Shown: piece by piece, positions 1 through 6,308 of the stretch | Layout of the letters: every line of letters begins with the position of its first letter | Numbering within the stretch: the stretch's first letter is position 1 | Assembly (NCBI GenBank): GCA_021161965.1 | Contig: JAGGZP010000052.1 | Location: forward strand, 1 to 12,985 | Direction: 5' to 3' | DNA length: 12,985 nucleotides | From: a bacterium | GTDB lineage: Bacteria; Patescibacteriota; Patescibacteriia; UBA2591; JAGGZP01 | Program-made: the position numbers and the translations under genes | The notes under the pieces: generated by a model | What the model was told of the DNA's origin: nothing | Databases searched by the model: none | What the model saw: only the letters and a program-made list of their open reading frames with translations

Positions 1-5
1 AAATT

Positions 6-30
6 AAAACGGCCCAAAAGGCCGTTTTTT
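6..30. terminator. Rho-independent terminator, possibly bidirectional
   Basis: A 9-bp perfect stem (6-14 with 20-28: AAAACGGCC / GGCCGTTTT) has a 5-nt loop and runs into seven T on the plus strand. The plus-strand T tract suits a gene ending left of the window. Read on the minus strand it lies 27 nt past the stop of the HD-domain gene and has a weaker T tract, so it may serve both. Confidence 0.85.
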
Positions 31-56
31 TATGCTTTTAGTCTCTCTACGATACT

Positions 57-632
57 CTACTGTTCAAATTCATCACAAATAAATGAGCACCATTTCCTTG
101 AAGCCCAATAATCAGCAATCTGTATAATTAAATGCCAAATATCTTTTAGTGTTAGAACTTGACCAGTTTTGAGTGCGGGCGTAGGGTTTGGTTTGTTCCA
201 AATTCCCATATGATTTTTGATTAATAAGACAATATCTATTAGATCAGGATTACGCTGAATTAATTTTTTTGTAACTTTATTTGTCATAAGCCAATCAGCA
301 GCAATCGGACCATGCTCATAATCAGTCTTATCCTTCCAAGGAATACCATTTTTCTGAATATCATGTAAAATACAAGCAGCAATAATTTTGTCTTTCACCA
401 ACTGGTCTTTAATATCAAAAAATCGAAAAAGTGACAAAGCAACTTGAACTGCTTTTCTGGAATGGACAATAATACCACCTTCTACCTGATCTTCGGGGGG
501 GTGATATTTACCTGAACTGCTACAAGGGTCAATCCAAAATTGTTTGGGAGCCAAAGCCAATGCTTCTCTAACAAACTTTCTAACAATCTTTGATTTAATT
601 AATTTTAAGCAATCATCAAAATTTTTTTTCAC
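57..632 (-). CDS. HD-domain metal-dependent phosphohydrolase (191 aa)
   Basis: The protein carries the spaced residues of an HD superfamily hydrolase: H57 (in IIVHSRK), the doublet H90-D91 (in ILHDIQ), H107 (YEHGP), H141 (KNHMG) and D174 (IADYWASR). These ligate one or two metal ions in HD phosphohydrolases acting on nucleotides or other phosphoesters. There is no signal peptide or membrane segment, so it should be cytoplasmic, and no second domain suggests a substrate. The start is GTG at 632-630, chosen because GGAGGAG lies 3 nt upstream and a TTGACG-16-TATTAT promoter lies just beyond. It is a single-gene unit with the terminator at 6-30 downstream. The exact substrate cannot be told from sequence. 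Confidence 0.85.
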   Translation of the reverse strand: MKKNFDDCLKLIKSKIVRKFVREALALAPKQFWIDPCSSSGKYHPPEDQVEGGIIVHSRKAVQVALSLFRFFDIKDQLVKDKIIAACILHDIQKNGIPWKDKTDYEHGPIAADWLMTNKVTKKLIQRNPDLIDIVLLIKNHMGIWNKPNPTPALKTGQVLTLKDIWHLIIQIADYWASRKWCSFICDEFEQ

Positions 633-658
633 TTTCTCCTCCTTTTTAATTTATTAAA

Positions 659-686
659 ATAATAGCATCTTTTAAAAATTCGTCAA
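659..686 (-). promoter_or_regulatory. Sigma70-type promoter of the HD-domain gene
   Basis: On the minus strand TTGACG (686-681) is followed after 16 nt by TATTAT (664-659). A start near 652 would give a leader of about 20 nt containing AAAAAGGAGG before the GTG codon. Confidence 0.7.
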
Positions 687-755
687 GGGAAAAAGATAAA
701 AAAACAAATTCATTAAAACTAACTTCTGTATTTCTAAACAATCCAAATTTTCTAT

Positions 756-786
756 TTGACAGACAAATAATAATCACTATTATAGT
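756..786 (+). promoter_or_regulatory. Promoter of the tRNA-Ala gene
   Basis: A perfect TTGACA (756-761) is followed by TATTAT (778-783, 16-nt spacer) or the overlapping TATAGT (781-786, 19-nt spacer). Either places the transcript start at or just before the mature tRNA 5' end at 795. Confidence 0.65.
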
Positions 787-794
787 AAATACAT

Positions 795-865
795 GGGCTC
801 GTAGTTCAGTGGTAGAACAGCGCATTCGCATTGCGCAAACGGGAGTTCGATTCTCCCCGAGTCCA
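795..865 (+). tRNA. tRNA-Ala (anticodon CGC)
   Basis: A full cloverleaf can be drawn: acceptor stem GGGCTCG/CGAGTCC; D stem GTTC/GAAC with AGTGGTA loop; anticodon stem GCGCA/TGCGC with loop TTCGCAT, placing CGC at 827-829; 4-nt variable region; T stem GGGAG/CTCCC with loop TTCGATT; discriminator A at 865. The third acceptor pair is G3:U70, the classic alanyl-tRNA synthetase identity element, which agrees with the alanine anticodon reading GCG. The 3' CCA is not encoded (the genome continues TAAAA), so it must be added by CCA-adding enzyme. A 76-codon reading frame on the opposite strand here is only a shadow of this RNA. Confidence 0.95.
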
Positions 866-907
866 TAAAATATCAACTAAAATACTAACAGATTTTTATT
901 TTTTATT

Positions 908-2110
908 ATGAAAAAGTTTAATCAAGGTCATAGAAAATTCAAAAAAATAAAAGTTATTAGTTTAAATATAATTTTATTAGGGATTGTTAGTTTTTTTAAT
1001 GATTTAAGCAGTGAAATGATTATGCCTATTTTGCCGATGTTCATTACAGCATTAGGCGGTAGCAGTATGATTGTTGGGTTAATTGGTGGATTAAGAGATA
1101 GCATCTCAAGTATCCTAAAAGTTTTTGCCGGTTTTTGGTCTGATAAATTTGGAAAAAGGGAAATTTTTGTCTTTTCTGGCTATCTGACTTCAGCGCTTTT
1201 CAAATTATTTTTGGCGTTTTCTAAAGCGTGGCAACACGTTTTAATTTTCGCTGGTTTGGAACGGATTGGTAAAGGATTAAGAACAGCTCCACGAGACACT
1301 ATTATTGCCGATTCAATGCCAAAACAGAGAGGTAAGGGATTTGGAATTCATCGGGCAATGGATACTTTCGGGGCAATTGTCGGCTCGGTTATTGTTTTTC
1401 TTTTATTCTGGTTTTGGGGATTTAGTTTCAAATCAATTATTTTTCTAGCAGCAATTTTAGCCTTTTTTTCTTTAATTCCTTTATCTTTTGTAAAAGAAAA
1501 GAGGCGGAAACCAGAGAATATTAATCTAAAAATTGGTTTAAAAAGTCTCCCACAATCCCTTAAATTATTTATTTTGGTATCAAGTATATTTGCCCTAGCA
1601 AATTTCAGTTATATGTTTTTTATTCTCAAGGCACAGGAGTATTTTACAGGTAAACTATCTATCGGAGCACCGATTCTCTTATATACTCTCTTTAACATTT
1701 TTTATGCTTTATTTGCTGTCCCTTTTGGCAAACTTTCCGATAAAATTGGGAAAAAGAAAGTTATCATTTTTGGTTACTTATTATTTTCTTTAACTTCCCT
1801 CGGGTTTGCATTACTTAAATCATTAACAGGATTTATAATTTTGTTTGCTCTTTACGGGATAGTTTATGCTATAGTAGATGGCAATCAGCGAGCCTATATT
1901 TCCGATTTATCTCCGGAAGAATTAAGGGCAACAGCCCTAGGAACGTTTCATACAATAACTGGTTTAGCGGCTTTGCCTGGCAGTTTAATTGCTGGCTTTT
2001 TATGGCAAATTAAACCAAGTATGACTTTTATTTATGGTTCGGTAACTAGTATCATCTCAGTCATTTTATTTATTATTTGCAAACAGAGTATAGTTAATAA
2101 AACAGATTAA
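908..2110 (+). CDS. Major facilitator superfamily transporter, probable drug/metabolite exporter (400 aa)
   Basis: About twelve hydrophobic segments and the usual 400-aa length mark an MFS permease. The loop 2-3 signature is at residues 75-84 (GFWSDKFGKR), a degenerate copy follows in the second half near 275-285 (GKLSDKIGKKK), and RIGKGLRTAPRD at 119-130 is typical of the efflux branch related to tetracycline and multidrug exporters. FFNDLSSEMIMP at 29-40 is a characteristic first-helix motif of this subfamily. The likely role is proton-driven export across the inner membrane; the substrate is unknown. No Shine-Dalgarno precedes ATG 908 and no terminator separates it from the tRNA gene 42 nt upstream, so read-through from the tRNA promoter or a weak own promoter is possible. 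Its stop overlaps the convergent CDF gene's stop. Confidence 0.88.
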   Translation: MKKFNQGHRKFKKIKVISLNIILLGIVSFFNDLSSEMIMPILPMFITALGGSSMIVGLIGGLRDSISSILKVFAGFWSDKFGKREIFVFSGYLTSALFKLFLAFSKAWQHVLIFAGLERIGKGLRTAPRDTIIADSMPKQRGKGFGIHRAMDTFGAIVGSVIVFLLFWFWGFSFKSIIFLAAILAFFSLIPLSFVKEKRRKPENINLKIGLKSLPQSLKLFILVSSIFALANFSYMFFILKAQEYFTGKLSIGAPILLYTLFNIFYALFAVPFGKLSDKIGKKKVIIFGYLLFSLTSLGFALLKSLTGFIILFALYGIVYAIVDGNQRAYISDLSPEELRATALGTFHTITGLAALPGSLIAGFLWQIKPSMTFIYGSVTSIISVILFIICKQSIVNKTD

Positions 2111-2985
2111 TCACAGACACAAACTTTATTTTTATCCTCCGGCTCAATATGAATTGTAACATCTTTTATTAAGGGGATTTTTCTTTGAATCTCCTTTTTA
2201 ACATTATGAGCAATTTTATGAGCTTGGATAAGAGAAATATCTGGATCAAGAACAAGATGCATATCTAAAAACAAATAATTTTCTGAACCCCGTGTTCTAA
2301 TTTTGTGAAGTGATTTTACACCTTCTATTTTTTGAGCAATTTTTTTAATTTTTTCTGGTTCGATAAAAGAAGCATCACACAAAACACTTGTTCCTTCTTT
2401 ATAGATATTAAAAATCATTTTTATTATGCCGAAAATTATCAAGGTGGCAAAAATTGGATCAATTATTGACCAACCAAGTTTTGTTGCTAATGCCCCAAGT
2501 ATAACTCCTGCGGTAACAAATATATCGGATTTTGTGTGAAAAGAATCAGCTTTTAAAATTATACTTTTTAACTCTTCGCCTTTTTTAAATTCATAACGGG
2601 CAACAAAGTAATTAATTATCAGTGTAAAACCTAAAACGCTAAAAACCAAAATGTTTATTTCTGGGCTAGATGGATGTAAAAATCTTTGGTATACTTTTTT
2701 GATTAATTCATAAACTGTTATTACTAGCAAAAATAAAATTCCTAATGACGCGATTGCTTCATATTTTTGATGACCATATGGATGTTCTTTATCACTCGGT
2801 TTTTGTGCGACATGTATGCCAATAATCCCGATAATGTTTGAAGTACCATCAAAAAAAGAATGAATACCATCAGTTAAAATACTAATTGCTCCAGAAGAAA
2901 CACCAATAAAAATCTTCGCAAAAGCAACCAACCAATTTAAAAATAATATCCTTATTAAAACTATCTTTATTTTCTGGTAATTCAT
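2107..2985 (-). CDS. Cation diffusion facilitator (CDF) metal transporter (292 aa)
   Basis: Several membrane segments are followed by a soluble C-terminal domain of the ZT-dimer type. The metal site is visible as two H-x3-D motifs: H42/D46 in TM2 (TDGIHSFFD) and H150/D154 in TM5 (ADSFHTKSD), the H/D arrangement usual for zinc-type CDF proteins; HPYGH lies at 68-72. CDF proteins export divalent metals (Zn, Fe, Mn, Co) by proton exchange. The frame is open up to an ATG at 3048, but that would overlap sufB by 56 nt and add residues absent from typical CDF N-termini; ATG 2985, 7 nt after the sufB stop, is preferred. It is the third gene of the suf transcription unit, so a link to iron or zinc balance during Fe-S assembly is plausible but inferred. 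The tail KVCVCD has two cysteines. Confidence 0.87.
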   Translation of the reverse strand: MNYQKIKIVLIRILFLNWLVAFAKIFIGVSSGAISILTDGIHSFFDGTSNIIGIIGIHVAQKPSDKEHPYGHQKYEAIASLGILFLLVITVYELIKKVYQRFLHPSSPEINILVFSVLGFTLIINYFVARYEFKKGEELKSIILKADSFHTKSDIFVTAGVILGALATKLGWSIIDPIFATLIIFGIIKMIFNIYKEGTSVLCDASFIEPEKIKKIAQKIEGVKSLHKIRTRGSENYLFLDMHLVLDPDISLIQAHKIAHNVKKEIQRKIPLIKDVTIHIEPEDKNKVCVCD

Positions 2986-2992
2986 AATAAAT

Positions 2993-3940
2993 TTATTTAA
3001 CAACTCCCCGAACAATAAAACTAATTGCTTGTTTTTCTGATAAACCACGCGCCATTAGGGTTTCTAATTGTTTTTGATTAACTTTTCCAATCGAGGCTTC
3101 GTGAGTGATCCTTGCTTCCGGATTTTCAACGGAAATAATTGGAATAGATTGGGCAAATGAATTCTTCCCAATAATAATCTCCTGGCAGTCAATGTGGCCG
3201 CGAGAATTTTTTGCTAATTTACTTGCTCTTGTTTCACCTTTAAAAAGTATTTTACCTCCATTAATTGCTGCTCCTTTTAATTTAATTAAACTATGCGAAT
3301 TTTCTCCTTCAAGTAGTAACTTGTCAAAAATAGATACATCATCTTCCCTCCCTTTTCCAATAATTTGACTATCAATTTCAGCAAAAGAGTTTTTTTCTAA
3401 TATTGCTTCAAGATTTATTTTTAATTTTCCAATACTTCCTTGTTTTAAAATAAATTTATTTTCTAAATAAGTATTTTGTCTAAGTAATATTTTGAAATTT
3501 GGTACAACTTCTGCTCCAAAATTTTCCCCATGGTAATGTGTTTCTGTATAAAATAATTTAGATGCTTTTTTTAATTCTATTTTTGCCTTCATTTTATGGA
3601 TAACTTTTGTTGCTTGAGGAAAAGTGCAGTGGGCTAAAATTTTTAATTCCGAGTTTTTCTCTAAAATTATTTCGGGCAAGATTATCTGTTTACCTTTTGG
3701 ATTTAAAATGCCAAAGCAGAGAAAAACCGGCTTTTTTATTTTAACATTTTTCTTAACTAAAATTTTTATTGCTACACCCTGAGATAATCTTTTCGTTTTA
3801 ATAATTAGACCAGGATTTCCTTGTAAGGACAAAATTTTATTTGATTCGATATATAAATGAGAAATGCCCGACGTCTGCATTAATTTGACATCGTACCCAC
3901 ATTTTTTTGCTGATTTTAAGAATAAATTTGGTATTTGCAT
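2993..3940 (-). CDS. sufB: SufB/SufD-family Fe-S scaffold protein, minimal SUF (SmsB-like, 315 aa)
   Basis: The C-terminal half matches the SufBD beta-helix family: HIDCQEIIIG with C252 at the position of the SufB scaffold cysteine, then ITHEASIGKV (H280, E281) and the closing helix region LSEKQAISFIVRG. It is much shorter than typical SufB (about 470-495 aa) because the N-terminal region is reduced, as in the archaeal/CPR SufB-like proteins of the SUF-like minimal system. No SufD, SufS, SufU or SufE is present nearby, so a homodimer of this protein with SufC is the likely complex, assembling clusters in the cytoplasm. ATG 3940 lies 1 nt after the sufC stop, so translation is probably coupled. 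The scaffold role is well supported by partner and motifs; the sufB symbol stands for the family. Confidence 0.88.
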   Translation of the reverse strand: MQIPNLFLKSAKKCGYDVKLMQTSGISHLYIESNKILSLQGNPGLIIKTKRLSQGVAIKILVKKNVKIKKPVFLCFGILNPKGKQIILPEIILEKNSELKILAHCTFPQATKVIHKMKAKIELKKASKLFYTETHYHGENFGAEVVPNFKILLRQNTYLENKFILKQGSIGKLKINLEAILEKNSFAEIDSQIIGKGREDDVSIFDKLLLEGENSHSLIKLKGAAINGGKILFKGETRASKLAKNSRGHIDCQEIIIGKNSFAQSIPIISVENPEARITHEASIGKVNQKQLETLMARGLSEKQAISFIVRGVVK

Positions 3941-3941
3941 A

Positions 3942-4682
3942 TTATGTTTTTTTAACTTTTAATTTTCGGCATCTTTTTCGACGACCAACAGATTGACAAT
4001 ATCTAATCATCACATCATCAAATTTCCCCTTATAAACTAATTCTCCTTTATTTAAAAAGCCTGCTTGGTCAGCTAAAAATCCAATTTCTTCCCGATGGGT
4101 AATTAAAAGAATGGAAGCATTAGTTGCCTGCCGAATATTATCAAGAATATCATAAAGCTCTTTGTAAATAATAATATCAAGGCCAGAATCTGGTTCGTCT
4201 AAAATCATTAACTTCGGTTTCATAACTATTACCGAAGCTAATTCTATTCTTTTTCTTTCTCCACTACTTAACTGTTGGTCCATTTTTCTTTTTAAAAATT
4301 TTTTTGGCTCCAACCCAACCAAATCAAGAGCCTTCTCGATTTCTTTTTGTTGGCTATTTTTACTACAAGCTTTTAGAAAATTTTCAACAGATATTCCTTT
4401 AAAATATGCTGGTTCCTGGAATCCTAGCGCTAAACCCATTCTTGCTCTTTTGTAAATTGGCAATTTGCTTATTTCTTTACCCAAAAAGAAAATCTTTCCT
4501 GATGTAATTTTAAATCTTGGAATACCTATTAAAGTATAAGCCAATGTTGATTTTCCTGAACCATTTGGACCAATTAAAACAAAAATTGATTTTTCTTCAA
4601 TTTCAAATGAAATATTTTTTAGTATGGTTTTTTTATCAGCTCTTGCCTCAACAGATAAATTTTTAACTTCTAAAATTTTCAT
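3942..4682 (-). CDS. sufC: SufC-type ATPase of the minimal Fe-S assembly system (246 aa)
   Basis: A soluble ABC ATPase with Walker A GPNGSGKST (38-46), Q-loop Q89 (GFQEPAYF), signature LSSGE (138-142), Walker B LMILDEPDSGLD (158-169) and H-loop H196. The DSGLD after Walker B and the early GFQEPAYFKG segment are SufC hallmarks, and length is normal. SufC hydrolyses ATP to drive rearrangement of the SufB-type scaffold during cluster assembly. The signature has LSSGE where LSGGE is usual, and the tail is unusually basic (RRKRCRKLKVKK at 234-245). It is first in the sufC-sufB-CDF unit. The start has only an AGGA 1 nt away, too close to act, and a strong promoter sits so near that the mRNA is probably leaderless. 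Confidence 0.93.
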   Translation of the reverse strand: MKILEVKNLSVEARADKKTILKNISFEIEEKSIFVLIGPNGSGKSTLAYTLIGIPRFKITSGKIFFLGKEISKLPIYKRARMGLALGFQEPAYFKGISVENFLKACSKNSQQKEIEKALDLVGLEPKKFLKRKMDQQLSSGERKRIELASVIVMKPKLMILDEPDSGLDIIIYKELYDILDNIRQATNASILLITHREEIGFLADQAGFLNKGELVYKGKFDDVMIRYCQSVGRRKRCRKLKVKKT

Positions 4683-4691
4683 ATCCTATCT

Positions 4692-4720
4692 AATATATCA
4701 AAATAGAATAACTGTGTCAA
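4692..4720 (-). promoter_or_regulatory. Promoter of the suf operon, predicted leaderless
   Basis: On the minus strand a perfect TTGACA (4720-4715) is separated by exactly 17 nt from TATATT (4697-4692). The expected transcription start, about 7 nt after the -10 box, is near 4685, only 3 nt before the sufC ATG at 4682. No operator palindrome overlaps the boxes; nearby hairpins begin at 4763. Confidence 0.75.
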
Positions 4721-4762
4721 ATTACAATCGAATAGATGTAAAGTCTCACTAGGTTGTCGACA

Positions 4763-4826
4763 GTTAAGGTTCTTAACGAATTTTACAAAATTTTAAGAAT
4801 TTTAAGAAGACCGACTTCCTAAAATT
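4763..4826. repeat. Two short hairpins upstream of the suf promoter
   Basis: GTTAAG-gtt-CTTAAC (4763-4777) is a perfect 6-bp stem. AATTTTAAGAAG-accga-CTTCCTAAAATT (4798-4826) is a 12-bp stem with one A/C mismatch on the plus strand that becomes a G-U pair in a minus-strand RNA. They lie in non-coding DNA between the suf promoter and the GC-rich repeat cluster. Function unknown. Confidence 0.5.
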
Positions 4827-4866
4827 TTCCTAAAACCATACTCAATTTAAAATTAGAGGTGAAAAT

Positions 4867-4926
4867 ATCGCCCGTCCGCTGATGAGGCGGGTAGGAGGGC
4901 GATTAAACAGCCTGACAGCTGGACGG
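4867..4926. repeat. GC-rich nested hairpin element with GATGA loop
   Basis: ATCGCCC (4867-4873) pairs perfectly with GGGCGAT (4897-4903), enclosing CCGC (4876-4879) / GCGG (4887-4890) around the loop TGATGAG. An alternative pairing, CCGTCC (4872-4877) with GGACGG (4921-4926), competes with it. The inner hairpin resembles the one at 6292-6308 (minus strand GCC-GATGA-GGC), suggesting a dispersed palindromic family. It stands out as GC-rich in AT-rich surroundings. Confidence 0.55.
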
Positions 4927-4931
4927 AAAAC

Positions 4932-4965
4932 AAGGAGCTAAGCTCCTTAAGGAGCTTAGCTCCTT
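4932..4965. repeat. Perfect 34-bp palindrome
   Basis: The sequence is its own reverse complement over 34 bp, centred between 4948 and 4949; each half is itself hairpin-like (GGAGCT-AAGCTCC), giving a double AGCTCC/GGAGCT pattern. There is no T tract, so it is not an ordinary terminator. It could form a cruciform, bind a dimeric protein or be a mobile repeat unit. Confidence 0.85.
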
Positions 4966-5012
4966 ACAGGGGTCCGCCCCCTGTCAGATCAGGGGTCCGA
5001 CCCCTGTCAGAT
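4966..5012. repeat. Two tandem 23-bp hairpin repeats (REP-like)
   Basis: Units 4967-4989 and 4990-5012 are identical except for one base (C4977 versus A5000). Each folds: ACAGGGG-tccgc-CCCCTGT, then CAGGGGT-ccg-ACCCCTG, followed by the shared spacer TCAGAT. CTGACAG at 4912-4918 is the inverse of the CTGTCAG in each unit. The structure resembles REP-type intergenic palindromes; no transposase is present in the window. Confidence 0.8.
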
Positions 5013-5085
5013 TGGTTTTACGACGCTTAATATACTTTAGAAAATAGGAGGATTTTAATACTATAAATAAATTATTATGGTAATT

Positions 5086-5101
5086 CGTTCCACGTGGAAC
5101 A
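5086..5101. promoter_or_regulatory. parS site 1 (ParB-binding centromere sequence)
   Basis: CGTTCCACGTGGAACA matches the conserved bacterial parS consensus TGTTYCACGTGRAACA at 15 of 16 positions (only the first base differs), and its inner 14 bp are a perfect palindrome. parS recruits ParB to organise and segregate replicated origins. No parA or parB gene lies in the window. Confidence 0.88.
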
Positions 5102-5170
5102 CTTTTAATAATTTATGGAAATAAAAATAATTTAAAGCAAAATCAATTCTCAATAAGTCAAAAATTAACA

Positions 5171-5452
5171 GTGGTTATACACTCAATTCCTATATTGGCT
5201 GCCCGCATTATTGTGTTTATTGTTATAACCGCCAGTTTATTAAATATATTCGGCCAAAAAGTTGTCAATAGGGTAAATTTCTCGGAATTAAAATCAACAC
5301 CTCGGAGATTTTCGAAAAAAAATAAAAAAGACGAGTCGAAGAATAAATACTTAAAAAAATCACCAAAAAATGTTTGGATATACGTTTCTATTGCACTAAT
5401 CTTACCATTTCTCATTGATTTAAATCGACTATCCGAAATTTTAATAGTTTAA
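5171..5452 (+). CDS. Possible small two-helix membrane protein (93 aa), uncertain
   Basis: I do not recognise this protein. It has a hydrophobic segment at about residues 6-27, a strongly basic polar linker (28-66, with KSTPRRFSKKNKK and KYLKK) and a second hydrophobic segment at 68-84. That composition looks like a genuine membrane protein with a cytoplasmic or external loop. Against it: the start is GTG 5171 with no Shine-Dalgarno and no clear promoter, and the frame stays open upstream to 5084, through parS site 1, without an ATG, so the true start may differ or the gene may have lost its 5' end. It lies between the two parS sites. An overlapping 85-codon minus-strand frame is less protein-like. 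Confidence 0.42.
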   Translation: MVIHSIPILAARIIVFIVITASLLNIFGQKVVNRVNFSELKSTPRRFSKKNKKDESKNKYLKKSPKNVWIYVSIALILPFLIDLNRLSEILIV

Positions 5453-5744
5453 ATACGGACTAGGTCAACTGGCGAAGTCTTAATCTTATTTTAGAAAAAT
5501 ACCACCCAAAACTTGTTCCAAAATATAAGGGGATATTTTTAGGAGTAGGCAAAAATACAAAAAGAAACCTAAAAAAATCCAAAATTTATCTAAAAATTGC
5601 GAAGTCCGGTTAGAATCTTCTTTTAACGTTTCACGTGGAACATTTTCGTTGTTAAATTATTAACAAAATTAATAAATTCAAAAAATAATAAATAGTTTTT
5701 GCGTCGTAAATTAAATTGACAGGAATAATAAAAAAGAGAGCCAA
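5453..5744. other. Non-coding spacer containing parS site 2
   Basis: No reading frame, promoter or RNA is convincing here. GCGAAGTC occurs near 5473 and near 5600, followed in each case by a similar TTAG/TTAATCTT stretch, as a weak direct repeat. The right part is very AT-rich (5640-5730). Apart from parS site 2 and the Nudix terminator at its end, nothing else is seen. Confidence 0.5.
5627..5642. promoter_or_regulatory. parS site 2 (ParB-binding centromere sequence)
   Basis: CGTTTCACGTGGAACA fits TGTTYCACGTGRAACA at 15 of 16 positions, with the same first-base change as site 1. Its two halves differ by one base (TTTCAC versus TTCCAC on the opposite strand), both allowed. It lies 541 bp from site 1, consistent with a cluster of ParB-loading sites. 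Confidence 0.87.
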
Positions 5745-5756
5745 TTACTGGCTCCC
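5729..5756 (-). terminator. Terminator of the Nudix gene, overlapping its stop codon
   Basis: On the minus strand GGGAGCCA (5756-5749) pairs with TGGCTCTC (5743-5736) over 8 bp with one G-T pair, followed by a T-rich tract (TTTTTTATTATT). The loop (5748-5744) contains the TAA stop of the Nudix gene, so the hairpin overlaps the end of the coding region. Confidence 0.85.
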
Positions 5757-6197
5757 TTGTTTTAAGAAAAAATTGATTCTTCCTCGATGGGACCTATAAA
5801 GATCTTCCGGAAAATCATCAGGCGCGAACCATTTTGCCTCAACTACATCAGCTTCAATTGTCGGTTTTAAATCCAATGAATCAACCGGAACAAGAAGTTT
5901 TGCCCGAAAAACAACCACTAAATGAGTCTCTTCTTCTGAATTCTCTCGGGAAATTCTTGTTTCGTAATAAATATCTTCTTTAGATAAGCTAATTCTTACT
6001 TCTTTTTCTGTTAGACTGGTTTCTTCCTCTAATTCCCGAAAAGCAGCTTCACAAAATTCTTCTCCTTCTTCGACTCCGCCACCGGGCAACCCCCACCCTT
6101 CTGGTTTAGTGAATTTTTCTCGTGGTTCCTTTTTATTCCTAACCAATAAAATTTCACCTTTTTCATTCTGAATAAAAACAAAGACAGTCGCTGACAT
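5745..6197 (-). CDS. Nudix hydrolase (150 aa)
   Basis: The Nudix box runs from G40 to L62: GGGVEEGEEFCEAAFRELEEETSL, matching Gx5Ex7REUxEExGU except that the penultimate Gly is Ser61. The catalytic helix residues R54, E55, E58 and E59 are present. Nudix enzymes hydrolyse nucleoside diphosphates linked to another group, for house-cleaning of damaged nucleotides, or decapping and signalling. The N-terminal SATVFVFIQNEKGEILLVRN is the usual first strand pair; the segment EAKWFAPDDFPE is common in ADP-ribose/NTP-type members. It has an ideal AAAAAGGAGG ribosome-binding site, a consensus promoter and its own terminator, so it is monocistronic. Substrate cannot be fixed from sequence. Confidence 0.93.
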   Translation of the reverse strand: MSATVFVFIQNEKGEILLVRNKKEPREKFTKPEGWGLPGGGVEEGEEFCEAAFRELEEETSLTEKEVRISLSKEDIYYETRISRENSEEETHLVVVFRAKLLVPVDSLDLKPTIEADVVEAKWFAPDDFPEDLYRSHRGRINFFLKQGSQ

Positions 6198-6224
6198 TTT
6201 TCCTCCTTTTTAATTGTTGTTAAC

Positions 6225-6252
6225 ATTATAACAAAAAATTGGAAAATGTCAA
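6225..6252 (-). promoter_or_regulatory. Consensus sigma70 promoter of the Nudix gene
   Basis: On the minus strand TTGACA (6252-6247), a 16-nt spacer and TATAAT (6230-6225) match the consensus at all 12 positions. A start near 6218 gives a leader of about 20 nt with AAAAAGGAGG just before ATG 6197. Confidence 0.88.
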
Positions 6253-6290
6253 GGCCGTGTTAAAAAAACAAAAAATAAAATATAAAAAAT

Positions 6291-6308
6291 ACCTGCCTCA
6301 TCGGCAGG
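6291..6308 (-). terminator. Hairpin with T-rich tail on the minus strand
   Basis: CCTGCC-tcatc-GGCAGG (6292-6308) is a perfect 6-bp stem; on the minus strand it is followed by TATTTTTTATATTTTATTTTTTG. It could end a minus-strand transcript from the 6310-6790 region. The GATGA loop is shared with the hairpin at 4876-4890, so it may equally be a copy of a dispersed palindrome. Confidence 0.5.

Noticed and set aside
646..876. 76-codon minus-strand reading frame
   Set aside because: It is antisense to the tRNA-Ala gene (its peptide GENRTPVCA is a familiar tRNA shadow) and has no ribosome-binding site.
2986..3048. Longer CDF start at 3048
   Set aside because: It would overlap sufB by 56 nt and add a non-family N-terminal extension; ATG 2985 fits the usual start before TM1.
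4872..4930. Hammerhead ribozyme suggested by CTGATGAG followed later by GGAAAAC
   Set aside because: The flanks CCGTCC/GGACGG pair directly with each other and consume the G before AAAA; no helix II joins CTGATGA to GAAA and no third stem with a UH cleavage site exists.
5175..5183. DnaA-box-like TTATACACT
   Set aside because: Only 7 of 9 matches to TTATCCACA and no second box nearby, so it does not by itself mark oriC.
5158..5415. 85-codon minus-strand frame opposite the 93-aa frame
   Set aside because: Low-complexity phenylalanine-rich product, no start signals, and a less protein-like composition than the plus-strand frame.
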